Source: JAADCS01 sp964473735
GTDB lineage: Bacteria; Hydrothermota; Hydrothermia; LBFQ01
Length of the DNA: 47,701 nt
Direction: 5' to 3'
Assembly: GCA_964473735.1 (NCBI GenBank)
Contig: CAYYQD010000010.1
Span: 1-47,701 of the forward strand
The notes below the pieces were generated by a model. It had not been told where the DNA came from. It saw nothing but the letters and a program-made list of their open reading frames with translations, and made no database searches. Within the stretch, counting starts at the first letter, position 1. The number at the start of each line of letters is the position of its first letter. Shown here piece after piece: positions 1 to 7,573 of the stretch. Position numbers and translations under genes: made by a program.

Positions 1-276
1 GCGAAGGTAAAATTCTTATCCTGCGAACCCCTCCTTGGGCCCCTTCCGGACATGCCTCTGGACGGTATAGACTGGGTGATAGTTGGGGGAGAATCGGGCC
101 CTAAGGCCCGTCCCATAGAGGAAGAGTGGGTCATAGACATTCTGAAACAGTGCAAGCGCCACAACGTGGCCTTTTTCTTCAAACAGTGGGGTGGTGTCCA
201 TAAGTGGAAGAATGGAAGGAAGATAAACGGACGGGAGTACAACGAGTTCCCGGCCGACGTTAGCCTATCCCGATAG
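1..276 (+). CDS. DUF5131 (phage Gp37/Gp68-type) protein, C-terminal fragment
   Basis: The reading frame is open from the first base of the window and stops at 276, so only the last ~91 residues are present. The fragment contains FLSCEPLLGPL, then IDWVIVGGESGPKARP and a closing FFFKQWGG. These are the signature C-terminal motifs of the DUF5131 / phage Gp37-Gp68 family, whose molecular role is not established despite the phage-derived name. The first internal Met is at 52, but the conserved SCEPLLGP motif lies upstream of it, so that Met is not the start. Nothing else phage-like is nearby. Family call is firm; function unknown. Confidence 0.8.
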   Translation, partial: AKVKFLSCEPLLGPLPDMPLDGIDWVIVGGESGPKARPIEEEWVIDILKQCKRHNVAFFFKQWGGVHKWKNGRKINGREYNEFPADVSLSR

Positions 277-278
277 GC
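263..278 (+). terminator. Small hairpin overlapping the DUF5131 stop codon
   Basis: GCCTAT (263-268) pairs with ATAGGC (273-278) around a CCCG loop, and the stop codon TAG lies in the 3' arm. There is no U tract, so a terminator role is only a suggestion. Confidence 0.25.
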
Positions 279-375
279 CGCATGGAGTCTATTTAAGGGT
301 ACGGATCCGTAAGAGAGGACAGCGGAAAGTTAAGATGAAGCGAACGTGCTCGGGTCTTCGGACACGCTTCGGGGG

Positions 376-381
376 TAGAAT
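376..381 (+). promoter_or_regulatory. -10 box (TAGAAT) for the CLC gene
   Basis: TAGAAT ends 18 nt before the ATG at 400, giving an expected leader of about 11 nt. This is longer than at most other genes here. A second candidate, TAAAAG at 389-394, ends 5 nt before the ATG and would give the usual leaderless geometry. No clear -35 is seen. Confidence 0.45.
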
Positions 382-399
382 ACGCCCTTAAAAGTAAAA

Positions 400-1863
400 A
401 TGGAGAAGGATTCAAGCCGCAATGGAGGGGGACGCTTCGGTGAGATCGTAAAAGAGGAGCTTGAGATAGTTTTTTTTGAAGAGGTCGTTCTATTTTTCAG
501 CGTAATAAAGTGGGTGTTTCTTGCTACAGTGGTGGGCATTCTGGTGGGCATAGCCACGACCATTTTTCTAAAGACTCTGGACATCAGCATATCCCTGCAC
601 GCCAACTTCTCTTACTACTACCTCCTGCTTCCCGTCGCCATCCTCCTTAGCAAGGTTATGATAAAGTACCTCGCCCCCGAGGCCGAAGGCCATGGCACGG
701 AGAAGGTGATAGAGGCGATACACAGGAGGAGCGGGAAGATTGACGTTAAAGTCATACCGGTCAAGTTAGTCGCCACCGTCATAACTCTGGCGGCCGGTGG
801 ATCCGTAGGTAAGGAGGGGCCCGCGGCCCAGATAGGTGCGGGTATATCCTCCCTCTTCGCGGACCTCCTGAGGTTCAGCGATACGGATAGGAAGAAGATA
901 GTGGTATGTGGAATAAGCGCGGGCTTCGCCTCCATATTCGGTACGCCCATATCGGGCGCCCTGTTCGGTATGGAGGTACTCTTCTTAGGGAGCGTTATGT
1001 ACGAGGTCATCCTTCCCTCCTTCGTCTCCGGTATAGTGGCCTACCAGACCGCACGAACCTTCGGAATATCCTACGAGTACTTCCCTATGAGCTTCTTCGT
1101 ACCTTCAATAACGCACTTCTTAACGTACAGCGTCTTAGCCGGGATATTTTTCGGTATCGTAGCCGTAATATTCATTGAGATACTGAAACTTACGGAGACC
1201 TTCTTTAAAAATCTGCGGTGGAGAGACTCTTACAAGGCACTGCTCGGGGGTGTCCTGCTGGTACTCTTAGCCTTAGTTTTCTCGGACGATTACCTCGGCC
1301 TTGGGCTGGACAAGATCCACGACACCCTTGTCGTCGGTGAGGCCCACCCTTACGACTTCCTACTCAAGGCCATATTCACCAGCATAACTCTGGCGTCCGG
1401 CGGTAGCGGTGGCATAGTGACCCCTCTGTTCTTCGTAGGTAGCACCTCGGGAGTCCTATTTGCGAACCTCCTACATCTCAACGCGCGCATATTCGCCGCT
1501 CTGGGCTTCGTTGGAGTTCTCGCAGGTGCCGCCAACACCCCTATATCGGCCAGCATAATGGCCATAGAGATATTCGGTCCCAAGATGGGGCCCTACGCCG
1601 CCATAGTCAGCGTTATAAGCTTTTTAATAACCGGGCATAGGAGCGTGTATCCGTCCCAGAGGATAGGAATAAGGAAATCCCCCTCCGTTGAGGTGGAGAT
1701 CGGGGCGGAGGTGGAGGACGTCAGACCCATAGTGAGGCCGTCGGGCGTGCCACCGGTCATGGGGTTGTACGGCAAGGTTAGGTTACTACTCAGAAGATTG
1801 ATAGGAGTGAGAAGGCGCTATCCCTTCAGAAAGAGGGGCAGGAAGAGAGGGCGACGACCGTAG
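400..1863 (+). CDS. CLC-family chloride channel or Cl-/H+ antiporter
   Basis: A 487-residue polytopic membrane protein with the ion-pathway motifs of the CLC family: EAEGHGTEKVIEAI (~94-107), GSVGKEGPAAQ (134-144) with the gating glutamate at Glu139, GGSGGIVTPLFF (334-345), and SVYPSQ (~415-420), whose Tyr416 matches the family's inner Cl- coordinating tyrosine. The hydrophobic helices end near residue 412. A strongly basic tail follows (LLRRLIGVRRRYPFRKRGRKRGRRP, split here as residues 463-487), which may contact the membrane surface or nucleic acid and is unusual. No CBS domains are present. Channel versus exchanger cannot be decided from sequence alone. The gene runs directly into the CoA-binding gene. 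Confidence 0.93.
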   Translation: MEKDSSRNGGGRFGEIVKEELEIVFFEEVVLFFSVIKWVFLATVVGILVGIATTIFLKTLDISISLHANFSYYYLLLPVAILLSKVMIKYLAPEAEGHGTEKVIEAIHRRSGKIDVKVIPVKLVATVITLAAGGSVGKEGPAAQIGAGISSLFADLLRFSDTDRKKIVVCGISAGFASIFGTPISGALFGMEVLFLGSVMYEVILPSFVSGIVAYQTARTFGISYEYFPMSFFVPSITHFLTYSVLAGIFFGIVAVIFIEILKLTETFFKNLRWRDSYKALLGGVLLVLLALVFSDDYLGLGLDKIHDTLVVGEAHPYDFLLKAIFTSITLASGGSGGIVTPLFFVGSTSGVLFANLLHLNARIFAALGFVGVLAGAANTPISASIMAIEIFGPKMGPYAAIVSVISFLITGHRSVYPSQRIGIRKSPSVEVEIGAEVEDVRPIVRPSGVPPVMGLYGKVRLLLRRLIGVRRRYPFRKRGRKRGRRP

Positions 1864-1866
1864 AAT
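1861..1866 (+). promoter_or_regulatory. -10 box (TAGAAT) of a leaderless promoter for the CoA-binding gene
   Basis: TAGAAT ends 7 nt before the ATG at 1874, with no Shine-Dalgarno between. The first three bases of the box are the stop codon of the CLC gene. Confidence 0.6.
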
Positions 1867-1873
1867 TCCCTCT

Positions 1874-2341
1874 ATGGCCGTGAAGTTTGAGAATCCCCCG
1901 GACGATGTGATACGGGAACTGTTCCACAAGTATAAGAACATAGCCGTAGTGGGCTTTTCCAAGAACAGGGAGAAACCCGCCCACAAGGTCCCCCGCTTCT
2001 TCATAGGGAAGAGGTACAACGTGATACCCGTAAACCCCACCATAGACCGCATACTGGGGCGTAAATCTTACCCCAACGTTTCCTCTATTCCGGAGCAGGT
2101 GGATTGGGTGGATGTCTTTAGACCGTCCCACGCCATACCGGGGGTAGTAGAGGACGTCCTTAAAAGGCTGGACGAGAGAGGGGACGTAAAGGTGTTCTGG
2201 CTTCAGGAGGGTATAAGGAACGACGAGGCCGTGGCTCCCCTGATTGAGAGGGGTCTGATAGTGGTACAGGACAGGTGCATGTGGAAGGAGTACATGCGCC
2301 TGATTGAGGGGGTGGACCCCGACGAGGTACTCCTGAAGTGA
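1874..2341 (+). CDS. CoA-binding domain protein (YccU-like)
   Basis: A 155-residue single-domain Rossmann protein of the CoA_binding_2 family. Visible landmarks are IAVVGFSKNREKPAHKVPRF (the nucleotide loop, ~25-44), YNVIPVNP (~49-56), VDWVDVFRP and the VFWLQEGIRNDEA segment, all typical of YccU-type proteins related to the N-terminal domain of succinyl-CoA synthetase alpha. These proteins bind CoA, but no reaction is known. The start is the ATG 7 nt after a -10 box. Its stop overlaps the GTG start of the next gene, suggesting translational coupling. Confidence 0.9.
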   Translation: MAVKFENPPDDVIRELFHKYKNIAVVGFSKNREKPAHKVPRFFIGKRYNVIPVNPTIDRILGRKSYPNVSSIPEQVDWVDVFRPSHAIPGVVEDVLKRLDERGDVKVFWLQEGIRNDEAVAPLIERGLIVVQDRCMWKEYMRLIEGVDPDEVLLK

Positions 2342-3072
2342 AGGTACAGATAGTCGGTGTAGGTAGGGTAGGAGGGGCTTTCGCCGAATTTCTGCGAAGG
2401 AGGGGGTACGAGGTTAGGACTTACAGGGTCAGGGCCAAAGAGGGGGAGCTGGAGGACGCGGACCTGCTTTTTATAGGGACAAAGGACGACCTCATAGGCT
2501 CTACGGCAGCCTGGTTGCACAGTAAAGGATTGAGGTACCGGGTCGTGGGACACTTCTCCGGTGCTTTAACTTCGGACGTTCTATCCCCATTCCCGGAGAG
2601 ATTCTCCTTTCATCCACTTCAGGCCTTCAATCGCCCGGATCCGTGTCTATGGGAGGGTATAACCGTGGGGTTTGAGGGGACGGAGAGGGCGGCAAAGGTG
2701 GTAAGGGAGTTCGTTGCTCACCTGCCCATCAGATTGGTGGAGATACGTCCGGAAGATAAGCCCCTATACCACGCCGCTGCCGTGTTCGTTTCCAACCTCA
2801 TATACGCCCCCTTAGTAGCCGGGGAGGAAATATTCTCCTCTCTAAGGCTCAACAGGGAGGACTACGCCCGCCTTATAAAGGTCGCCTTCAACAACTTCCT
2901 GCTCCGTGGGATAGAGGGGCTAACAGGTCCCATAGTACGACGGGATGAAAGCACACTACAGCGCCATAGGGAAGTGCTGGAAGAGAGAGGGGACCTCAAG
3001 GACCTCTACGACGTGCTTACGGAATTTCTGAGGAAGAGGCTTTTTTCGGATTCGGATGCAAGCGGGAAGTGA
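2338..3072 (+). CDS. Rossmann/DUF2520 dehydrogenase-like protein
   Basis: A 244-residue protein starting with a GTG that overlaps the preceding stop by 4 nt (GTGA). The N-terminal Rossmann fold begins VQIVGVGRVGGAFAEFL, a GxGxxG-type loop. It is followed by HFSGALTSD and FSFHPLQAF, the hallmark of the DUF2520 family, then the helical C-terminal half with KPLYHAAAVFVSNL and LTGPIVRRD. The family resembles pyrroline-5-carboxylate reductase and 6-phosphogluconate dehydrogenase, so NAD(P) binding is likely. The substrate is unknown. The closing segment FSDSDASGK is low-complexity. Confidence 0.88.
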   Translation: MKVQIVGVGRVGGAFAEFLRRRGYEVRTYRVRAKEGELEDADLLFIGTKDDLIGSTAAWLHSKGLRYRVVGHFSGALTSDVLSPFPERFSFHPLQAFNRPDPCLWEGITVGFEGTERAAKVVREFVAHLPIRLVEIRPEDKPLYHAAAVFVSNLIYAPLVAGEEIFSSLRLNREDYARLIKVAFNNFLLRGIEGLTGPIVRRDESTLQRHREVLEERGDLKDLYDVLTEFLRKRLFSDSDASGK

Positions 3073-3090
3073 CCTGCACGGCAACGCTCT

Positions 3091-3096
3091 TATAAT
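3091..3096 (+). promoter_or_regulatory. -10 box (TATAAT) of a leaderless promoter for the FG-GAP gene
   Basis: A perfect TATAAT ends 9 nt before the ATG at 3106. It lies in the 33-nt gap after the DUF2520 gene. No convincing -35. Confidence 0.65.
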
Positions 3097-3105
3097 AGAG
3101 GTCCT

Positions 3106-4404
3106 ATGTTATTTCTGGCATTGGTAAGTCTATCGTTCAACAAGGTGGCTGTATGCACCTTTGCACGGAACGTCTGGATGGTAACGGATCGCTACGACTA
3201 CCTGCACGACTTTGACGGCAACGGACTACCCGATATGCCGATCATAACGCGCACCTATCCTTCCAACTACGGCTATCCTTACATAGCCTTTCAGGACTCC
3301 TCCGGATACTTCTCGTGCGAGCGGTTATCTTCTCAGAGAGCGAGCTACAGCCTCTCGGTCGGAGACCTCAACGACGATGGTCTGGACGATATGCTTTACA
3401 TCGGTTCCGGGGGTCTGAACCTGTTGCTCAACAACGGCGACAGGACCTTCACGCTTCAGACGGTTTCCTTTGGTAGCGCCATAAATCACCTTGCCGTTAG
3501 GGACGCGGATACCGGAGCGACGATATTCGCCACCGACGAGTACGGGGGCCTGTACGCGTACGATTACGTAACCTCCTCATCAAGCCTTCTGAACAGCACC
3601 TGTAAAGAGGGTTTGAGCGTTGAAGATATAGACGGGGATGGGTACTACGACGTGATATGTGGCTCCTCCAACTGGGTATCCTCGGGGCACATATACTACC
3701 AATTAAACACCGGATCCGGATGGTCTTCCCTTTACCGCATAACCACCTCTTCCGCCTGCTACCATGGTATAAAAGCTGCCGATATAAACGCCGATGGTAA
3801 AGTGGATGTGGTTTCCTGTGCCGGTTCAACCGTATACGTATGGTATAACGAGGGTGGATCTCCCCCTACCTTCTACGAGAGAAGTTATCCAACGGGATCA
3901 TCCTCCGGGTGTAATACCTGCGAAGTCACTATAGCCGACCTTGATTGCGATGGAGACGGCGATATAGTGTGGTCCGCCGGTCTAAACGGTGGCTCCCCAT
4001 CGGTAGTTGCACTTGAAAACGACGGCTCTTCTCCCTATCCGGACTTCGTATCTCACCCGGTTGAACCATCCTCCTATACGAACTACGGAATAGCCGTAGG
4101 GCTGGTAGATGACGACGACCTTCCCGACATCATAGCCGGCCTTGGGACAACACTTTACGTCTTTTACAATACCACCCCGGCGGCTGACTCCGTTTGCAAT
4201 CCCTTGGGCAGGGACGACGGGCTCTCCACTGAAGAGCCGGTGATAAAGGGCGGCAGGGTGCTCTTTTCCCACGAGCAGGATTACACGGTTTATTCGGCCA
4301 ACGGACGGCTCCTCCTGAGAGGTAAGGGGAAGTCTTTGACTCTACCTAAGGGCCTTTATTTCCTAAAGTACGGCTCAAGGATAAAAACGGTGCTCAACCG
4401 TTGA
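3106..4404 (+). CDS. Secreted FG-GAP/VCBS repeat protein with T9SS sorting tail
   Basis: A 432-residue exported protein. The start MLFLALVSLSF gives a very short hydrophobic stretch with no basic residue until Lys13. Beta-propeller-type repeats follow, marked by calcium-binding loops: DFDGNGLPD, DLNDDGLDD, DIDGDGYYD, DINADGKVD and DLDCDGDGD. These are typical of FG-GAP/VCBS surface proteins. The last ~50 residues (VLFSHEQDYTVYSANGRL, then LPKGLYFLKYGSRIKTVLNR) have the YxxxGR...LxxGxYxL pattern of type IX secretion C-terminal domains. The protein has several cysteines. It is probably secreted across both membranes and attached to the cell surface. Ligand unknown. Its start is fixed by a TATAAT box 9 nt upstream. 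Confidence 0.88.
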   Translation: MLFLALVSLSFNKVAVCTFARNVWMVTDRYDYLHDFDGNGLPDMPIITRTYPSNYGYPYIAFQDSSGYFSCERLSSQRASYSLSVGDLNDDGLDDMLYIGSGGLNLLLNNGDRTFTLQTVSFGSAINHLAVRDADTGATIFATDEYGGLYAYDYVTSSSSLLNSTCKEGLSVEDIDGDGYYDVICGSSNWVSSGHIYYQLNTGSGWSSLYRITTSSACYHGIKAADINADGKVDVVSCAGSTVYVWYNEGGSPPTFYERSYPTGSSSGCNTCEVTIADLDCDGDGDIVWSAGLNGGSPSVVALENDGSSPYPDFVSHPVEPSSYTNYGIAVGLVDDDDLPDIIAGLGTTLYVFYNTTPAADSVCNPLGRDDGLSTEEPVIKGGRVLFSHEQDYTVYSANGRLLLRGKGKSLTLPKGLYFLKYGSRIKTVLNR

Positions 4405-4485
4405 AAATCCACTCCGGGTACAAAACGGCAGGAATAGGTGCCGGTGGAGAGCTTTTTCCGTCTGGACGTCGTACTGCTCCGAGGT

Positions 4486-4491
4486 TAAAAT
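4486..4491 (+). promoter_or_regulatory. -10 box (TAAAAT) of a leaderless promoter for the DUF4412-like gene
   Basis: TAAAAT ends 7 nt before the ATG at 4499. The 94-nt intergenic region upstream shows no other clear element. Confidence 0.6.
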
Positions 4492-4498
4492 AACCACC

Positions 4499-5206
4499 AT
4501 GTTCGTACTCCTATCCGCCCTAACGGGCTATAAGATAGTGGAGGTAGCCAAGAGGGATGAGGGCAGGGACACCCAGATAACCTACATAACGCGGCGAGCG
4601 ATACGAATGGAGTTCCCGACCAACGGTTCCGCCGTGATCATGCGTATAACGAAGGGAGGAGTAAAGGCCTACATGCTCAACCTTAAAGACAGCACCTACA
4701 CCGACCTCTCTCCCATGGCCGCCTCCTTTAGCACGGTATATCTGGCCATGTTCGTAAGGTGCAAGGATAACGGAAAGGACTGCCGGATTGACAGCTCCGT
4801 AATAAGGGCGACGGACGAGTACAGGAAGATAAACGGCCACCGGGCAAGAAAGGTCATATACTACCTGAGGAACCTGAAGGGTCTCTTAACCTCCATGGGG
4901 CCGGCTTTACCCGACAGCATAGCCAGCTGGTTCGTAAAGGATTGGAAGGCCCTCTACAGGGCAGAGGTCATGAGGACGGACTTCTTGAGCGAATTTACGA
5001 TCAACGCCATAAACGACCCCCAGGCCCGTTCGTTGGTTAGAAGGCTAAACCCCTTTCTCAAGAGATTACTAAAAAAGTACGGCGCACCTATAGTCACGGT
5101 TTCCCCCTTCATGGGTCAGGTCGTGGAGGTAACCCGTATCTCCGTGAGGAAAACTTCCATGGGCGAGAGTCTCTTCAAAGTTCCGGAGGGCTTTAGGAAG
5201 AGATGA
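4499..5206 (+). CDS. Exported DUF4412-like protein of unknown function
   Basis: A 235-residue protein beginning MFVLLSALTGYKIVEVAK, a minimal hydrophobic export signal followed directly by a beta-rich body. The layout resembles DUF4412-type periplasmic or outer-membrane-associated proteins: an N-terminal reporter-like strand set (ITYITRRAIRMEF, YMLNLKDSTYTDL), a helical middle (SIASWFVKDWKALYRAE), and a closing FKVPEGFRKR, the usual family ending. The family role is unclear; a LolA/LolB-like lipid-binding fold has been suggested for such proteins. The next gene starts inside its stop codon (ATGA overlap), so the two are almost certainly co-translated. Confidence 0.6.
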   Translation: MFVLLSALTGYKIVEVAKRDEGRDTQITYITRRAIRMEFPTNGSAVIMRITKGGVKAYMLNLKDSTYTDLSPMAASFSTVYLAMFVRCKDNGKDCRIDSSVIRATDEYRKINGHRARKVIYYLRNLKGLLTSMGPALPDSIASWFVKDWKALYRAEVMRTDFLSEFTINAINDPQARSLVRRLNPFLKRLLKKYGAPIVTVSPFMGQVVEVTRISVRKTSMGESLFKVPEGFRKR

Positions 5207-6288
5207 GTATGTGGTTACTCTTCGTCGGCGCCTCCGCCTCGGATTACGCTGCAGAGCTGCGGAGGATAAGGGGACAGATAAGGAGGGTAGGGCGTGAGAT
5301 AAAGCGTTTGAAGGCGAAGGAGGAGGACCTCATCAGGCGCGTTGAACTTTACGAGAAAAAGAGGGACCTCCTAAAGAGCTACCTTCAGGTCCTCAAGGAG
5401 CAGGAGAACGTCTTAAGGGTGAGACTCCGCTTCACCGACAAACAGCTCAGGGATCTCAACAGGGAGGAGAGGGGTCTCCTTCGGAAGGTCCGCGCCGGTA
5501 TAAACCTGCTTTACGTACTAAAAGTACCCTCTGTATGGTCGGCCATCTTCAACCCCCGCAGAGCGTACGCCATGTACGAGAGGGCGACCATAACGGAGGC
5601 CACGCTTCACGCTTACAGGAACGCCCTGCTTGAGATTGAGGGCTTCCGCAGGGATTATCGGTGGTGGAAGAGGAGGAGGGAGGAGATCCTGTCCGAGATA
5701 AGGGGGAACATAGCCGAACAGGAAAGCACACTGGTGGAGATAGAGAGGACGGAGAGGGAGCTCAAGGAGGCCGCGGCGAAGGTCAGGAGAAGCCGTAAGG
5801 CCAAAGAGAGGTACGTCGCCCGCCTCAAGGCGAAGGCGAGGAAGTTAGAGTCCCTCCTTAAACGTCTGGCGCGTAAGAGTAAGAAGATACGGGCGAAGGA
5901 GGGTAGCCGACTTAAGGGCAGACTGATGTGGCCTGTCAGTGGTAGGGTGGTCAGGGGTTTCGGGTACTATACCGACCCCAAGTACGGCGTACGGATCAAG
6001 AGTTCGGGGATTGAGATAGCGGCCCCCTACGGTAAAGGGGTGGTGGCCGCCGATAGGGGTAAGGTGGTGTACGCGGGGAGGCTTGAAGGGTACGGAAACG
6101 TGGTTATACTTGAACACGACGGCTTCTTCACGGTCTATGCCAACCTGCGACGGGTCTCGGTGCGTCTCAACGAGAAGGTGAAGAGAGGCCAGAAGATAGG
6201 GGAAATCGGTAGAAGACCTCTACACTTTGAGGTTCGCCTCGGCTCCGGCCGTAAGGCCGTGGACCCGATGAAGTACCTCCCACGCTAA
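5203..6288 (+). CDS. EnvC-like coiled-coil protein with degenerate LytM/M23 domain
   Basis: A 361-residue protein: short hydrophobic N-terminus (MSMWLLFVGASA), a long basic, Arg/Lys/Glu-rich coiled coil (~15-235), then a LytM/M23 fold (~243-361) starting MWPVSGRVVRGFGYYTD. The Zn2+-binding residues of active M23 peptidases are not conserved. The usual HxGxD becomes SSGIEI, the YAHL histidine becomes YANL, and of the HxH pair only PLHFEV remains. This is the pattern of E. coli EnvC, which activates amidases rather than cutting peptidoglycan itself. A role as activator of a cell-separation amidase is inferred. The Amidase_3 protein encoded at 25795 is a possible partner. ATGA overlap with the gene upstream. 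Confidence 0.82.
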   Translation: MSMWLLFVGASASDYAAELRRIRGQIRRVGREIKRLKAKEEDLIRRVELYEKKRDLLKSYLQVLKEQENVLRVRLRFTDKQLRDLNREERGLLRKVRAGINLLYVLKVPSVWSAIFNPRRAYAMYERATITEATLHAYRNALLEIEGFRRDYRWWKRRREEILSEIRGNIAEQESTLVEIERTERELKEAAAKVRRSRKAKERYVARLKAKARKLESLLKRLARKSKKIRAKEGSRLKGRLMWPVSGRVVRGFGYYTDPKYGVRIKSSGIEIAAPYGKGVVAADRGKVVYAGRLEGYGNVVILEHDGFFTVYANLRRVSVRLNEKVKRGQKIGEIGRRPLHFEVRLGSGRKAVDPMKYLPR

Positions 6289-6291
6289 CCG

Positions 6292-6326
6292 CCCCCGCAT
6301 CGGGGGAAGGGGGCCTTTTGGCCCCC
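6292..6326. terminator. Two tandem G/C hairpins between convergent genes
   Basis: CCCCCG (6292-6297) pairs with CGGGGG (6301-6306) around CAT. GGGGGCC (6309-6315) pairs with GGCCCCC (6320-6326) around TTTT. They fill the 43-nt gap between the convergent EnvC-like and thiolase genes. Because stems work on both strands, they could serve as a bidirectional terminator, though there is no long U tract. Confidence 0.6.
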
Positions 6327-6331
6327 ACCCG

Positions 6332-7510
6332 TTATACCATCTCAAATATCCCGGCCGCTCCCATACCTCCACCGATACACATCGTGACCATACCCAGCTG
6401 ACCCCCTATCCTCTGGAGCTCGTACAGGAGCTTGGCCGTCAGTATGGCACCCGTGGCACCAAGGGGATGCCCTAAGGCGATGGCCCCACCGTTGGGATTT
6501 ACCCTCTCGTAGGGAAGGTTCAGCTCCCTTATAACGGCCAGGGACTGGGCGGCGAAGGCCTCGTTCAGCTCTATCACGTCTAAGTCTTCAACCTTCAAAC
6601 CGGCCAGTTTGAGTGCCTTGGGTATGGCCTTTATGGGCCCTATTCCCATTATCTCCGGAGGTACCCCGGCTACGGCGTAGGACCTGAAGTAGGCTGCGGG
6701 CCCTTTTATACCGATGGCCTTCGCCTTCTCCTCGGACATAACCAGAACGGCGGCGGCACCGTCGCTCGTCTGGGAGGAGTTCCCCGCCGTCACCGTACCA
6801 CCCTCTTTGAAGACCGGCTTCAGTTTGGCCATCTTCTCAAGGGAGGTGTCGTACCGCACACCCTCATCAACCTCAAAGAGGATGTCCTCTACGTAGGGGT
6901 TCCCGTCCTCGTCCCTCCGGATCACTCTGGTCTTTACGGGTACTATCTGCTCCTTGAACCTCCCCTCCCTTATGGCCCGGGCCGCCTTCATGTGGCTCTC
7001 GTACCCGAACCTGTCCTGATCCTCCCGGGAGACGTTGTACATCTCCGCCACCCTCTCCGCCGTAAGGCCCATGGACATATAGACCTCGGGATTGTTATCC
7101 ATAAGGTGCGGGTTGGGGGAAGTCTTTATACCGCCCATCGGGACCTTACTCATGGACTCAACCCCACCGGCGATGATGAGGTCGGCCCATCCGGCCATTA
7201 TCCACTGGGCGGCTATGGCTATGGACTGGAGTCCCGAGGAACAGAAGCGGTTTATGGTCATCCCGGGCACGTCCACGGGAAGCCCCGCCCTGAGAAGGGC
7301 CACGCGGGCCACGTTCATACCCTGCTCCGCCTCGGGGAAGGCGCACCCCATTATCACGTCGTCTATCTCCTTAGGGTCTATGCCGGACCTCCTGACCACC
7401 TCCCCTATAACGAGGGCGGCTAACTCGTCCGGCCGCGTGTCCTTCAGGCTACCCCTCGGGGCCTTTCCCACCGGAGTCCTTACGGGGTAAGCGACAACTA
7501 CCTTTCTCAT
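6332..7510 (-). CDS. Thiolase (acetyl-CoA acetyltransferase)
   Basis: A type II-like thiolase of 392 residues. It has the acyl-accepting cysteine in NRFCSSGLQS, the NEAFAAQ motif, the active-site histidine in GGAIALGHPLGATGA, and the second cysteine in CIGGGMGAA near the C-terminus. It would condense two acetyl-CoA or cleave 3-ketoacyl-CoA. The direction is not evident. I start it at the second Met (MRKVVVAYPVRTPVGK), because the first in-frame ATG (7522) lies inside the -10 box TAGAAT (7521-7526). The family also normally begins near this point. No other fatty-acid gene is adjacent; the next minus-strand gene upstream has its own promoter. Confidence 0.95.
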   Translation of the reverse strand: MRKVVVAYPVRTPVGKAPRGSLKDTRPDELAALVIGEVVRRSGIDPKEIDDVIMGCAFPEAEQGMNVARVALLRAGLPVDVPGMTINRFCSSGLQSIAIAAQWIMAGWADLIIAGGVESMSKVPMGGIKTSPNPHLMDNNPEVYMSMGLTAERVAEMYNVSREDQDRFGYESHMKAARAIREGRFKEQIVPVKTRVIRRDEDGNPYVEDILFEVDEGVRYDTSLEKMAKLKPVFKEGGTVTAGNSSQTSDGAAAVLVMSEEKAKAIGIKGPAAYFRSYAVAGVPPEIMGIGPIKAIPKALKLAGLKVEDLDVIELNEAFAAQSLAVIRELNLPYERVNPNGGAIALGHPLGATGAILTAKLLYELQRIGGQLGMVTMCIGGGMGAAGIFEMV

Positions 7511-7520
7511 ATTTGCGAAC

Positions 7521-7526
7521 ATTCTA
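7521..7526 (-). promoter_or_regulatory. -10 box (TAGAAT) for thiolase; decides the start codon
   Basis: On the minus strand TAGAAT ends 10 nt before the ATG at 7510. The upstream candidate ATG (7520-7522) overlaps the box and cannot be within the transcript. Confidence 0.6.
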
Positions 7527-7573
7527 AGGTCGTAATACCGTTCCTATTCTCCGCCTTTCGGTACTCCGTGCGG

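Noticed and set aside
1..276. Prophage remnant suggested by the Gp37/Gp68 family name
   Set aside because: The family is widespread in non-phage contexts and no other phage gene is present.
7511..7522. Upstream ATG of the thiolase gene
   Set aside because: It lies inside the -10 box, and the family N-terminus starts at the next Met.
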